From: Bacteroidales bacterium
GTDB lineage: Bacteria; Bacteroidota; Bacteroidia; Bacteroidales; WCHB1-69
Direction: 5' to 3'
Length of the DNA stretch: 41,611 bases
Assembly: GCA_017615595.1 (NCBI GenBank)
Contig: JAFZZT010000045.1
Location: forward strand, 1-41,611
The notes below the pieces were generated by a model that was not told the origin of the DNA, did not search any database, and saw only the letters and a program-made list of their open reading frames with translations. The stretch's first letter is position 1; each line of letters opens with the position of its first letter. Both the position numbers and the translations under genes were made by a program. Shown piece after piece: positions 29,377 to 37,553 of the stretch.

Positions 29377-30009
29377 TTAGCGGGATTTTTTTTCGTACAA
29401 CAATATATATAGGATGCCGAAGAGGATGTGGAGCACGCCGAAGCCGAGGAACCAGAAAAGGAGGGCGTGATGGACCACGAAGCAGTCGATGAGGCCGAGC
29501 ACTATCTCGCCGTAGCCCAGGAAACGCATGGAGGGGTAGGTGTAGTGCTGGCATTCCACCAAGGCAAGACCGTAGAAGATGAGCATGATGGAAGAGGTGA
29601 GTCCGTAATGGCCTTGCAGGATCATGGCCAGTGCGAACAGACCGCCCGCCACCATGGGGATGTTGAAACTGAACATCATCTTGCGCATTCGGGTGTCGAA
29701 GGCAAAAGGCAGATTGTGACGTTTGGCCTTGGCGTAGGCCATGATGGTCACGGTAGCCGCTGAGATGACAAGCAGAAGCAGTGCCGCCACGATGGCCGTG
29801 GTGATCCGGATGCCGAGGGGCGCGAGTCCCATATCGCGGTGCAGGAAGGGAATATCCAGTCCGATGATGCCCGCTGCGATGACGGCCGCGATGCATGCAT
29901 ACAGTCCCACGATGATGATGGACCACCCGCTAATAGCCTGAAACTGAGATGACTTGCTCATCATCTCTTTAATGTCGGTCAGTGTTTTTTCAATCTCTTT
30001 TCGCTCCAT
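29377..30009 (-). CDS. Integral membrane protein of unknown function in the creD operon
   Basis: 210 residues. A short charged N-terminus (ERKEIEKTLTDIKEMMSKSSQFQAI) precedes about six membrane helices: WSIIIVGLYACIAAVIAAGII, ITTAIVAALLLLVISAATVTIM, IPMVAGGLFALAMIL, SIMLIFYGLALVECQ, GYGEIVLGLIDCFVV and FWFLGFGVLHILFGILYILL. The coupled regulator gene (1-nt gap) and creD downstream suggest a membrane sensor/regulator pair acting on envelope stress, but no sensor motif is seen. The operon promoter lies 22 nt upstream. Confidence 0.88.
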   Translation of the reverse strand: MERKEIEKTLTDIKEMMSKSSQFQAISGWSIIIVGLYACIAAVIAAGIIGLDIPFLHRDMGLAPLGIRITTAIVAALLLLVISAATVTIMAYAKAKRHNLPFAFDTRMRKMMFSFNIPMVAGGLFALAMILQGHYGLTSSIMLIFYGLALVECQHYTYPSMRFLGYGEIVLGLIDCFVVHHALLFWFLGFGVLHILFGILYILLYEKKSR

Positions 30010-30031
30010 ATTTCAAAAGTACTTTGCGCCG

Positions 30032-30039
30032 CAAAGATA
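30032..30039 (-). promoter_or_regulatory. Bacteroidetes -7 promoter element (TATCTTTG) of the creD operon
   Basis: A perfect box, 22 nt upstream of the ATG at 30009. A second match (TACTTTTG, 30014-30021) is too close to the start codon to serve. Confidence 0.75.
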
Positions 30040-30069
30040 ATATTTTTTTGAATATGCAAGACATTTCTG

Positions 30070-30107
30070 AAAAAAAAAAGAGTGGACCCTGGAGCCCACT
30101 CTTTTTT
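30070..30107 (-). terminator. Intrinsic terminator of the cDPGS-like gene
   Basis: AAAAAAGAGTGG and CCACTCTTTTTT form a 12-bp stem with a 10-nt loop. On the minus strand it ends in a T-tract, 18 nt after the stop of the 30126-31547 gene. Confidence 0.88.
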
Positions 30108-30125
30108 GCGTTCGAGAGAGAAGGA

Positions 30126-31547
30126 TTATTTTCTTCTCTTTCTCGGTTTGAGGTTGTGTGCTTTGATGAAATCATCCAAAACATCCTTCAAGGTCGGGGT
30201 GCCGATCTCCTGAAGCTCATAACCAACCTTCACAACGGGTTGTTTGATCTTGATGAAGCGCGGCAGGTCGATAGGAGTACCGATGACCACAGCGTCGCAC
30301 GGAGTGTTGGCGATGGTCTTCTCGAGGTCCTTCATCTGCTTAGCACCGTAGCCCATAGCAGGCAGCAAGGTGCCGATGTTCGGATATTTCTCATACGTGG
30401 TGGTGAGCTCGCCAACGGTGTAAGGACGAGGATCGATCAGCTCGGCAGCGCCATACTTCTGGGCGGCAACCGTACCGGCACCGATCTTCATCTCGCCGTG
30501 GGTCAAGGTCGGACCGTCTTCCACTACGAGCACTTTCTTGCCCTTGAGCAGTTCGGGTTTGTCAACCGTGAGGATAGAAGCAGCATCGATCTGCTTAGCA
30601 GTCGGGTTGATCTCACGCAGGTTGTTACGAACGATGTTGATGTTCTCCAAAGAAGCGGAGTCGATCTTGTTGATGACGATGACGTCAGCAATACGAGCGA
30701 CCACCTCGCCAGGATAGTAGCTGACCTCTGCGCCGGGACGCAACGGGTCGGCAACGCCGATGGTGAGGTCCGGTTTGTAGAACGGGAAGTCGTTGTTACC
30801 ACCATCCCACAATACGATATCGCAACCGTCGGGATCTTTCTCGGCACCAGCCATCTCAATCCACTTGCCGGTTTGAGGATCTTTGGTCTTGCCACCTTTG
30901 AGGATAGCCTCATAGTCAACACCGGCGTAGATGACGTTACGTTTGGTCACCACGTGCGGTTCATACTCTTCCATCTCCTCGATGGTGCAGTTTTGATATT
31001 TGAGGTCATCCACGCAAGCGAAGCGTTGGACGATTTGTTTGTTCAGATCGGGATCGTACGGCATCGGGTGACGAACGGCAACCACTCTGAAGCCCATACC
31101 AACGAGGTATTCAATGATTTTGCGGGAAGTCTGGGACTTGCCACAGCCCGTACGGGTAGCGCCAACAGCAATGACCGGTTTCTTGGAGGGGATCATCGTG
31201 TCTTTCGGACCCATCAACCAGAAGTTAGCGCCGGCAGCGTTCACGATGGCACTGATCTTCATCACGTAAGCATAGGGCTTGTCGCTGTATGCGAACACGC
31301 ACTCGTCCACGTTGAATTCCTTGATAAGTTCGGTCAACTTGGATTCCGGATAAATCTTAATGCCATTCGGATACAAATCCTCACCGGCCAGCTCCTTCGG
31401 GTACCAACGATCGTCGATGCCGGGGATCTGCTCAGCGGTAAAAGCTACCACGTTGTAGTTTTTGTTGTGGCGGAAAAAGGTGTTGAAATTGTGGAAGTCT
31501 CTTCCTGCAGCACCAATAATGATTACATTTCTTCTTTTTTGTGGCAT
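30126..31547 (-). CDS. Cyclic 2,3-diphosphoglycerate synthetase-like P-loop GTPase
   Basis: 473 residues from the ATG at 31547; the TTG two codons upstream is less likely. An N-terminal Rossmann-like part (NVIIIGAAGRDFHNFN) is followed by the P-loop GATRTGCGKSQ (129-139), VAVRHPMPYD, the acidic WDGGNNDFPF, a VINKID motif near residue 300 and a C-terminal VIGTPIDLPRFI. This is the layout of proteins named cyclic 2,3-diphosphoglycerate synthetase, an activity proven in methanogens; bacterial members are often just called GTPases. gpmA, whose cofactor is 2,3-bisphosphoglycerate, lies directly upstream on the same strand. The shared metabolite supports the name, but a different small-molecule ligase activity is possible. 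It has its own promoter and terminator. Confidence 0.82.
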   Translation of the reverse strand: MPQKRRNVIIIGAAGRDFHNFNTFFRHNKNYNVVAFTAEQIPGIDDRWYPKELAGEDLYPNGIKIYPESKLTELIKEFNVDECVFAYSDKPYAYVMKISAIVNAAGANFWLMGPKDTMIPSKKPVIAVGATRTGCGKSQTSRKIIEYLVGMGFRVVAVRHPMPYDPDLNKQIVQRFACVDDLKYQNCTIEEMEEYEPHVVTKRNVIYAGVDYEAILKGGKTKDPQTGKWIEMAGAEKDPDGCDIVLWDGGNNDFPFYKPDLTIGVADPLRPGAEVSYYPGEVVARIADVIVINKIDSASLENINIVRNNLREINPTAKQIDAASILTVDKPELLKGKKVLVVEDGPTLTHGEMKIGAGTVAAQKYGAAELIDPRPYTVGELTTTYEKYPNIGTLLPAMGYGAKQMKDLEKTIANTPCDAVVIGTPIDLPRFIKIKQPVVKVGYELQEIGTPTLKDVLDDFIKAHNLKPRKRRK

Positions 31548-31618
31548 AATCAAAAAGGTTTTAAGTGATTAATTATTTTAATAAATGATGAACATATATT
31601 TCTTTCAAAAAACGTGCG

Positions 31619-31626
31619 CAAAGATA
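31619..31626 (-). promoter_or_regulatory. Bacteroidetes -7 promoter element (TATCTTTG) of the cDPGS-like gene
   Basis: A perfect box, 71 nt upstream of the ATG at 31547, giving a 60-65 nt AT-rich leader with no clear structure. Confidence 0.75.
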
Positions 31627-31719
31627 ATAAAAATGTTGAAATGTTGAGTGGTTTATTTGTCGAATTGTTGTATTTTTTCGAAAAAAGTAAAAAAACGAAG
31701 AAATAATGTGGTGTCAAGG

Positions 31720-32469
31720 TCATGCTTTCGTCTGATTGGCGACTCCTTCCTGTCTTGCTTTGAGCTCTTCTTCTGTCACGCCCAGATATCGGTCGCTGAC
31801 CACCTGCATATCCTCGTCCAGCTCCATCAGATAGGGTATGCCGGTGGGGATGTTGAGTGTGACGATCTCCTCATTGGAGATATTCTTCATAAACTTGATG
31901 ATGCCGCGCAGGGAGTTGCCGTGGGCGACCACCATCACTTGTTTGTATTGGCGAAGTTTTTGTACAATATCGACGTTCCAAAGGGGGATGATACGGCGGG
32001 TGGCATCGGAAAGGGACTCGGTGCCGGGACGCGCCTCCTTGTATTTGATGCTCTTGTAGCGGATGTCGTTACGCGGATGGCGCGGGTCATCCTCCGGCAG
32101 AGGTTCGGGAGCCACATCATAGCTACGGCGCCATAGTGCAACCTGTTCTGCACCATAGACCGACACCGCTTCCTTCTTGTTTTGCCCCTGCAGCATGCCA
32201 TAGTGCTTCTCGTTCAATCGCCAGGTCTTTTCAACCGGCAACCACAAGCGGTCCATCTCCTCCAGCACATAGTTGAGCGTCTTGATGGCTCTCTTGAGAT
32301 AGGATGTGTAGGTGTAACGGATGTCCAAATCCGAATTTTTCAAAATGCGGCCGGCTTCTTTCGCCTCTTCCACGCCCTGCGGGGTGAGGTCCACGTCTGT
32401 CCAACCCGTGAACTGGTTCGACAGATTCCATTCGCTCTGACCGTGTCGTATGAGTATCAACTTGTACAT
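31720..32469 (-). CDS. gpmA: 2,3-bisphosphoglycerate-dependent phosphoglycerate mutase
   Basis: 249 residues. It interconverts 3- and 2-phosphoglycerate through a phosphohistidine. Features: LIRHGQSEWN with catalytic His9, FTGWTDVDLTPQG, TSYLKRAIKTL, LNEKHYGMLQGQNK with the catalytic Glu, the long insert DPRHPRNDIRYK characteristic of the cofactor-dependent mutase, and VVAHGNSLRG with the second His. It follows panD by 57 nt, in a gap holding an octamer array and no promoter box, so it may be read from the panD promoter. The cDPGS-like gene is next on the same strand but has its own promoter. Confidence 0.97.
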   Translation of the reverse strand: MYKLILIRHGQSEWNLSNQFTGWTDVDLTPQGVEEAKEAGRILKNSDLDIRYTYTSYLKRAIKTLNYVLEEMDRLWLPVEKTWRLNEKHYGMLQGQNKKEAVSVYGAEQVALWRRSYDVAPEPLPEDDPRHPRNDIRYKSIKYKEARPGTESLSDATRRIIPLWNVDIVQKLRQYKQVMVVAHGNSLRGIIKFMKNISNEEIVTLNIPTGIPYLMELDEDMQVVSDRYLGVTEEELKARQEGVANQTKA

Positions 32470-32479
32470 GTTCTTTTTT

Positions 32480-32511
32480 CTTAACTTCCTTACTTCTTAA
32501 CTTCTTAGTTT
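32480..32511. repeat. Octamer tandem array (CTTAACTT, 4 units) between panD and gpmA
   Basis: CTTAACTT, CCTTACTT, CTTAACTT, CTTAGTTT in 8-nt phase. On the minus (coding) strand the unit reads AAGTTAAG, the same core as in the array at 3224-3239. Confidence 0.8.
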
Positions 32512-32526
32512 CTCCGTTGAAAAAAA

Positions 32527-32871
32527 TCAGATATGGTTGTCCTTGTCCGGGAAAATCACCCAGGGTTTGAATTTTTTGGCCTCATCAAAATCGAGGGAGC
32601 AATAGGAGATGATGACGACCACATCGCCGACGCAGGCCTTGCGCGCGGCAGGACCGTTGAGGCAGATGATGCCGGAACCGTATTCGCCTTTGATGACGTA
32701 GGTCTCCAAGCGCTCGCCGTTGTTGACGTTGAGCACCTGCACCTTCTCATTCTCAATCAAGTTGGCGGCATTCATCAGTTTCTCGTCGATGGTGATGCTT
32801 CCGACATAGTCCAAATTGGCCTCCGTGACGGCCACTCTGTGTATTTTCGACTTTAAAACTTCAATATTCAT
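32527..32871 (-). CDS. panD: Aspartate 1-decarboxylase
   Basis: 114 residues. It makes beta-alanine from aspartate, the second substrate of PanC. The self-cleavage site is DYVGSITID: cleavage between Gly24 and Ser25 generates the pyruvoyl cofactor. [14 protein letters not shown] at the N-terminus, [17 protein letters not shown] and [18 protein letters not shown] complete the family pattern. Its leader is about 90 nt and contains a 16-bp perfect palindrome, suggesting regulation. panC is in the window but 26 kb away. Confidence 0.97.
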   Translation of the reverse strand: MNIEVLKSKIHRVAVTEANLDYVGSITIDEKLMNAANLIENEKVQVLNVNNGERLETYVIKGEYGSGIICLNGPAARKACVGDVVVIISYCSLDFDEAKKFKPWVIFPDKDNHI

Positions 32872-32887
32872 ACTCTTTTAGATGTTT

Positions 32888-32903
32888 TTAATCCGCGGAT
32901 TAA
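32888..32903. promoter_or_regulatory. 16-bp perfect palindrome in the panD leader
   Basis: TTAATCCGCGGATTAA lies 16-31 nt upstream of the panD ATG, downstream of its promoter box. A perfect even palindrome fits the operator of a dimeric regulator. As RNA it would be a loopless hairpin and a poor terminator. Confidence 0.5.
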
Positions 32904-32965
32904 GACTCTAACTTATTGAAATCAGTTATTTACCGACATTTCTGTCCGATTTTTTTTAGCGGCGG

Positions 32966-32973
32966 CAAATATA
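32966..32973 (-). promoter_or_regulatory. -7 promoter element (TATATTTG) of panD
   Basis: TATATTTG followed by GCCGCCGC, as at several other promoters here. It sits 94 nt upstream of the panD start. Confidence 0.65.
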
Positions 32974-33065
32974 CAAAAACAATTTGGATTTTGAAACATT
33001 CTTTGCATTTTGGCAAAGGTTCCGGCGTTTTACGGACGACAAGGGCATGGAAAAGAGCACAGAAG

Positions 33066-33112
33066 GGAAAAAAGAAAAGGTCAAACCGTCGTTTTCTTGA
33101 CACTTTGACCTT
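33066..33112 (-). terminator. Intrinsic terminator of tRNA-Met
   Basis: AAGGTCAAA and TTTGACCTT form a 9-bp stem (33077-33085 with 33104-33112), and on the minus strand a T-rich run follows. It begins about 10 nt past the tRNA 3' end. Confidence 0.75.
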
Positions 33113-33121
33113 GATTTCTCG

Positions 33122-33195
33122 TGGCGGGAACGGGAATTGAACTCGTGACCTCCGGGTTATGAATCCGACGCTCTAACCGACTGAGCTACCCCGCC
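33122..33195 (-). tRNA. tRNA-Met (CAU anticodon), elongator type
   Basis: 74 nt on the minus strand. The acceptor stem GGCGGGG pairs with TCCCGCC, including one G-U pair. The D-arm is AGCTCAGTCGGTTAGAGC, the anticodon loop TTCATAA (anticodon CAU) and the T-arm GAGTTCAATTCCCG. CCA is not encoded. The first base pair is a Watson-Crick G-C, so it is not the initiator tRNA. A tRNA-Ile2 with a lysidine-modified CAU cannot be excluded by eye. Confidence 0.93.
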
Positions 33196-33209
33196 ATTTT
33201 TTGAGGCCG

Positions 33210-33217
33210 CAAAAATA
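33210..33217 (-). promoter_or_regulatory. -7 promoter element (TATTTTTG) of tRNA-Met
   Basis: TATTTTTG on the minus strand ends 14 nt before the mature tRNA 5' end, followed by GCGGCC. Confidence 0.65.
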
Positions 33218-33254
33218 CATTTTTTTTCATTACCCCCGACAAGGAAGAAAAAAA

Positions 33255-33262
33255 TAATTTTG
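33255..33262 (+). promoter_or_regulatory. Probable -7 promoter element (TAATTTTG) of the glycogen gene
   Basis: TAATTTTG fits TAnnTTTG, about 73 nt upstream of the ATG at 33336. A weaker alternative is CACTTTTG at 33299-33306, closer to the start. Confidence 0.5.
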
Positions 33263-33335
33263 GCGCCACTTCGGATTTGGAATTCCGCTGGTTTTTTTGC
33301 ACTTTTGCACCTTTATTTTCTTTAAGAAGAGTTTT

Positions 33336-36300
33336 ATGAGTGCAGACTATATTTTTGAAACTTCGTGGGAGGTTTGCAACAAAGTTGGAGGCATATACAC
33401 TGTCCTTTCTTCCAAAGCATCCACGGCAGTACATCATTTCGGAGACCATTACATCTGTATCGGTCCAGACATTTCCAAAGAGTATCACGGAGATTTTGTT
33501 GAAGACCCGGCGCTTTTCCGCAACTGGCGGGAGATTGCGCAGCAAGAGGGTTTGAAGATCCGGATCGGCCGCTGGCAGATCTGCGGGTCGCCCATCGTCA
33601 TTTTGGTCAACTTCACTCCCTTTTTCGAGCACAAAAACGAGATCCTGACCACTTTCTGGATCAACCATAAGCTGGATTCCATCTCCGGTCAGTGGGACTA
33701 CATCGAGCCTGCGCTCTTCGGCTATGCCGCCGGCAAGGTCATCGAGAGTTTCTACAACTACTACTGCAACTCCATGGACAAGATTGTCGCCCACTTCCAC
33801 GAGTGGATGACGGGCACCGGCATTCTGCATTTGGAGACGGTGACCCCGCAGATCGCGACCGTCTTCACGACCCACGCCACCGTCTTGGGGCGCTGCATTG
33901 CCGGCAACGGACTGCCTCTGTACGAGAACATCCGCCAGTATCCGTCTTTGGAGACCGCCCAGCGTTTCGGCGTGCAGTCCAAGTTCTCGCTGGAGTCGCT
34001 CTCCGCGCAGGTGGCAGATGCCTACACTACCGTGAGTGACATCACCGACCAAGAGTGCGCGGCTTTCTTCCCCCACCCTGCCGATGTCATCACCATCAAT
34101 GGCTTTGAGAACGGCTTCGTGCCACAGGGAGACGAACGCGCCCAATGCCACGCCACTGCCCGCCAGCAGCTGCTCCACGTCGCCTCCTCCCTGATGCAGC
34201 AGCCGCTGCCAGACGACACCCTGCTCGTCATCAACAGCGGTCGCTACGAGTTCAAGAACAAGGGCATCGATGTCTTCATCCGCAGTCTGGCGCACTATGC
34301 GCAACAGAACCCCAGCCGGACGCTCTGCGCCTTCATCGCCGTCCCGGCAGGCCACAGCGGTATGCGCGAGGACCTGCTGCAACGCATGAACCAGCCCCTC
34401 GGCACCACGCCCATCCTGGACGACTTCTCCACCCATGTGCTGCACGACCCTTACAACGACCCCATCATCCGCGCATGCAAGCAGTACGGACTGCATAACG
34501 CGCCGGAGCAGAATGTCAAGGTGGTCTTCGTGCCCGTGTATCTAGACGGCCACGACGGCATCTTCAACCTTCCCTACTATGACTTCCTCGCAGGCTTCGA
34601 CCTCTCCGCATTCCCCTCTTACTACGAGCCCTGGGGTTACACGCCGCTGGAGAGCATCGCCTTCGGCATACCGACCATCACCACCTCGCTGGCAGGATTT
34701 GGCATGTGGGTCAACAGCAACTTCACCGACCAACGCAGCGTGACCGTGGTGCCCCGCACCGACCACAACGATGACGAGGTGGTCGAGCGCATCGCTCAGG
34801 CATTCCAATATTACAGCAGCTGCACCCCTGAGGAGAAAGCGCAACTCGACCAAAAAGCCGTTGAGATGTCGCAACAAGCACTCTGGAGCAGCCTTTACGA
34901 CAATTACCTGCAAGCTTACGACATCGCATTGTCAAAAAGCGACAGTCGTTACGATCAATATCAGACCAAAACCTCAAATATCAGCCAAATAGTGAAACAC
35001 ACGAACATTGAACGTCCTGAATGGAGACAGATATCCATCAAATCGCATCTTCCAAAGAGTCTGGAAAAACTAGAGCTGCTATCAGAGAACCTCTGGTGGA
35101 GCTGGAATTACGAAGCCCGGGAGCTTTTTGAGGAGATTGCGGGCAAAGAACTCTGGGAGCGTTGTCAGCAGAACCCTGTCTATCTGCTCCAGGTGTTGCC
35201 GTTTGAGCGGGTGGAGTCTTTCACCAAGAATCAGGAATTCCTGGCCAAGTTAGATCAGGTGTATGCCAAGTTCCGTCAATACATGGACACGCCGCGCACC
35301 CGTCCGGAGGAGAAGGTTGCCTACTTCAGCATGGAGTTCGGCATCAGCAACGAGCTGAAGATCTACTCCGGCGGTCTGGGCATGTTGGCTGGCGACTACC
35401 TCAAAGAGGCTTCCGACTCCAACGTCAACATGATTGGCATCGGCTTGCTTTACCGCTATGGTTATTTCACCCAACAGATCTCGAGTTACGGCGAGCAGGT
35501 CAACATGTATCCGCCTCAAAGTTTCTCCAAGTTGCCCATCAACCCGTTGAAGGACGAGGAGGGCAACTGGCTCACCATCTGTCTGTCATTGCCGGGGCGC
35601 AACCTGTACGCACGCATCTGGCGTGTGGATGTGGGTCGCATCCCGCTCTATCTGATGGACACCGACTTTGCCGATAACTGGAATGAAGACCGCGGGGTGA
35701 CTGCCACCCTTTATGGCGGCGACCAGGAGAATCGTCTCAAACAGGAGATGTTGCTGGGCATCGGCGGTCTGCGCATGCTCAGTCTGCTGGGCGAGCGCCC
35801 CACCCTCTTCCATCTCAACGAGGGTCATGCCGCCTTTGTGAATCTGGAGCGCATCTATCAAACGATGCAGGAGAAGCATGTCAACATGTCGGTAGCCATC
35901 GAACTCGTGCGCAGTTCCTCACTCTACACCACACACACGCCCGTGCCCGCCGGCCACGATGCTTTCCACGAGGATCTGATGCGCATCTACTTCGCCACCT
36001 ATCCCGACCGTTTCAACATCAGCTGGGAGACCTTCATGGGCTTCGGACGCCAGCGTGACGACTGCACCAACGACAAGTTCTCCATGAGCATCCTGGCCTG
36101 CCATTTCTCACAGGAGATCAATGGAGTGAGCCGCATTCACGGACGTGTCTCTCAGGACATGTTCGCCAATCTGTACGAAGGCCGTTTTGCCGCCGAGTCA
36201 CACATCGGCTACGTCACCAACGGCGTGCACTACCCCACCTGGGCGCACAAGCGTTGGCAGGCTCTGCACCGTCAGGTCTTCGGCGCCGCCTTCCTGCAAG

Positions 36301-37553
36301 ACCAGTCGAACCCCGCCTATTGGCAGAAGATCTACGAGGTGGCCGACCAAGACATCTGGGCTCTCAAGCAAGACCTCCGCGAGGAGATGATCTTGGCTGT
36401 CAAGGAGATGCTGGGAGAGCAGCTGCGCCGTCGCAACGAGTCCCCGGCCTTCATCAGCGCCACGCTGAAGCAGATACGCACTGACGTGCTCACCATCGGC
36501 TTCGCCCGCCGCTTCGCCACCTACAAGAGAGCGCACCTGCTGTTCACCAACGAAGAGCGGTTGCGTCAGATTCTCTGCAACGAGAAGATGCCCGTGCAGT
36601 TCATCTTCGCCGGCAAGGCACACCCGCACGACAAGGCCGGACAAGACATCATCACCAACATCGTCCGCCTGTCACACAAGCCCGAATTCGTGGGCAAGAT
36701 CATCTTCGTGGAGAACTATGATATGATATTGTCCAAGAAGCTCATCTCCGGCTGCGACCTGTGGCTGAACATGCCCACACGCCCGCTGGAGGCTTCCGGC
36801 ACGTCTGGTGAGAAAGCCGTCATGAACGGAGTGCTCAACTTCAGCGTTTTGGATGGCTGGTGGGCAGAGGGTTATGTCCCCGGCGCCGGATGGGCCATCA
36901 AGGAGGAGATCACCTACCGCGACAACCGCCTGCAAGACGAGTTGGACGCATCCACGCTATACAGTACCCTCGAAGAGGAGATCGCCCCTGCCTTCTACAA
37001 CCGCAACAAGGAGAACATCCCCGAGACCTGGGTCGCCATGATGAAGAAGTGCTTCGCCGAGATCTCCCCCATCTACACGATGAAACGACAACTCGACGAC
37101 TACTATAGCAAATTCTACAATAAACTGGAGAAACGCTATCTCGACATCAGCGCTGACGACTTGAAAAAGACTCGCCAGATCATCAAGTGGAAAGAGCACG
37201 TCATCACCGAATGGGACAACATCGTCTGCCGCTCCATCGAGAACTCCAACCATCCCAACAACACCTATTACATCGGCGACAAGTTCGGTCTTGAGATAGC
37301 CTTGGAATGCGGCTCCCTCACACCCAACGACCTCAAGGTGGAGCTGGTGCTCGTGGACAACGAGCATGAAGGTGAGATCAAACTCATAGCCAAATATCCT
37401 TTCCAGTTCATGCGTAAAGAGGGCGATAAGAGCTTCTTCAAATGCGAAGTGGACGCCAAGAAGGTCGGCAACTGGAGCTATGCCATCCGTGTGATCCCCG
37501 CCAACGAGCTCCTGCCGCACGATCTGGATTTCAATCTGGTGAAATGGTTCTAA
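33336..37553 (+). CDS. glgP: Glycogen synthase (GT3) - alpha-glucan phosphorylase (GT35) fusion
   Basis: 1405 residues from the ATG at 33336; the frame opens earlier at a TTG within a possible promoter. N-terminal half (about 1-545), yeast-type GT3 glycogen synthase: VCNKVGGIYTVLSSKA, FHEWMTGTGIL, FTTHATVLGR, NSGRYEFKNKGID and the donor-site YYEPWGYTPLESIAFG. C-terminal half (about 560-1405), GT35 phosphorylase of the DUF3417 type: ENLWWSWN, VAYFSMEFGI, GGLGMLAGDYLKEASD, FHLNEGHAAF and EASGTSGEKAVMNG with the pyridoxal-phosphate lysine near 1160. One chain thus carries both the elongating and the phosphorolytic enzyme. The fusion is known in Bacteroidales. ThiN's start overlaps its end by 10 nt. 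Confidence 0.95.
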   Translation: MSADYIFETSWEVCNKVGGIYTVLSSKASTAVHHFGDHYICIGPDISKEYHGDFVEDPALFRNWREIAQQEGLKIRIGRWQICGSPIVILVNFTPFFEHKNEILTTFWINHKLDSISGQWDYIEPALFGYAAGKVIESFYNYYCNSMDKIVAHFHEWMTGTGILHLETVTPQIATVFTTHATVLGRCIAGNGLPLYENIRQYPSLETAQRFGVQSKFSLESLSAQVADAYTTVSDITDQECAAFFPHPADVITINGFENGFVPQGDERAQCHATARQQLLHVASSLMQQPLPDDTLLVINSGRYEFKNKGIDVFIRSLAHYAQQNPSRTLCAFIAVPAGHSGMREDLLQRMNQPLGTTPILDDFSTHVLHDPYNDPIIRACKQYGLHNAPEQNVKVVFVPVYLDGHDGIFNLPYYDFLAGFDLSAFPSYYEPWGYTPLESIAFGIPTITTSLAGFGMWVNSNFTDQRSVTVVPRTDHNDDEVVERIAQAFQYYSSCTPEEKAQLDQKAVEMSQQALWSSLYDNYLQAYDIALSKSDSRYDQYQTKTSNISQIVKHTNIERPEWRQISIKSHLPKSLEKLELLSENLWWSWNYEARELFEEIAGKELWERCQQNPVYLLQVLPFERVESFTKNQEFLAKLDQVYAKFRQYMDTPRTRPEEKVAYFSMEFGISNELKIYSGGLGMLAGDYLKEASDSNVNMIGIGLLYRYGYFTQQISSYGEQVNMYPPQSFSKLPINPLKDEEGNWLTICLSLPGRNLYARIWRVDVGRIPLYLMDTDFADNWNEDRGVTATLYGGDQENRLKQEMLLGIGGLRMLSLLGERPTLFHLNEGHAAFVNLERIYQTMQEKHVNMSVAIELVRSSSLYTTHTPVPAGHDAFHEDLMRIYFATYPDRFNISWETFMGFGRQRDDCTNDKFSMSILACHFSQEINGVSRIHGRVSQDMFANLYEGRFAAESHIGYVTNGVHYPTWAHKRWQALHRQVFGAAFLQDQSNPAYWQKIYEVADQDIWALKQDLREEMILAVKEMLGEQLRRRNESPAFISATLKQIRTDVLTIGFARRFATYKRAHLLFTNEERLRQILCNEKMPVQFIFAGKAHPHDKAGQDIITNIVRLSHKPEFVGKIIFVENYDMILSKKLISGCDLWLNMPTRPLEASGTSGEKAVMNGVLNFSVLDGWWAEGYVPGAGWAIKEEITYRDNRLQDELDASTLYSTLEEEIAPAFYNRNKENIPETWVAMMKKCFAEISPIYTMKRQLDDYYSKFYNKLEKRYLDISADDLKKTRQIIKWKEHVITEWDNIVCRSIENSNHPNNTYYIGDKFGLEIALECGSLTPNDLKVELVLVDNEHEGEIKLIAKYPFQFMRKEGDKSFFKCEVDAKKVGNWSYAIRVIPANELLPHDLDFNLVKWF

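Noticed and set aside
30014-30021. Second -7 match (TACTTTTG) upstream of the creD operon
   Set aside because: It lies 5 nt from the ATG, so any transcript would start inside the gene; the perfect box at 30032-30039 is better placed.
29982-31568. 528-residue open frame on the plus strand opposite the cDPGS-like gene
   Set aside because: It lies fully antisense to a gene with clear motifs, promoter and terminator. The product has low-complexity Val/Asp/His composition typical of a codon-bias shadow.
31672-31686. Possible terminator of gpmA (TTTTTTCGAAAAAA)
   Set aside because: The palindrome is A/T only with a two-base CG centre and no loop, so it is unlikely to form a stable RNA hairpin.
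33186-34496. 436-residue open frame on the minus strand over the glycogen synthase domain and tRNA edge
   Set aside because: It crosses the divergent promoters and the annotated gene in antisense; composition is that of a shadow.
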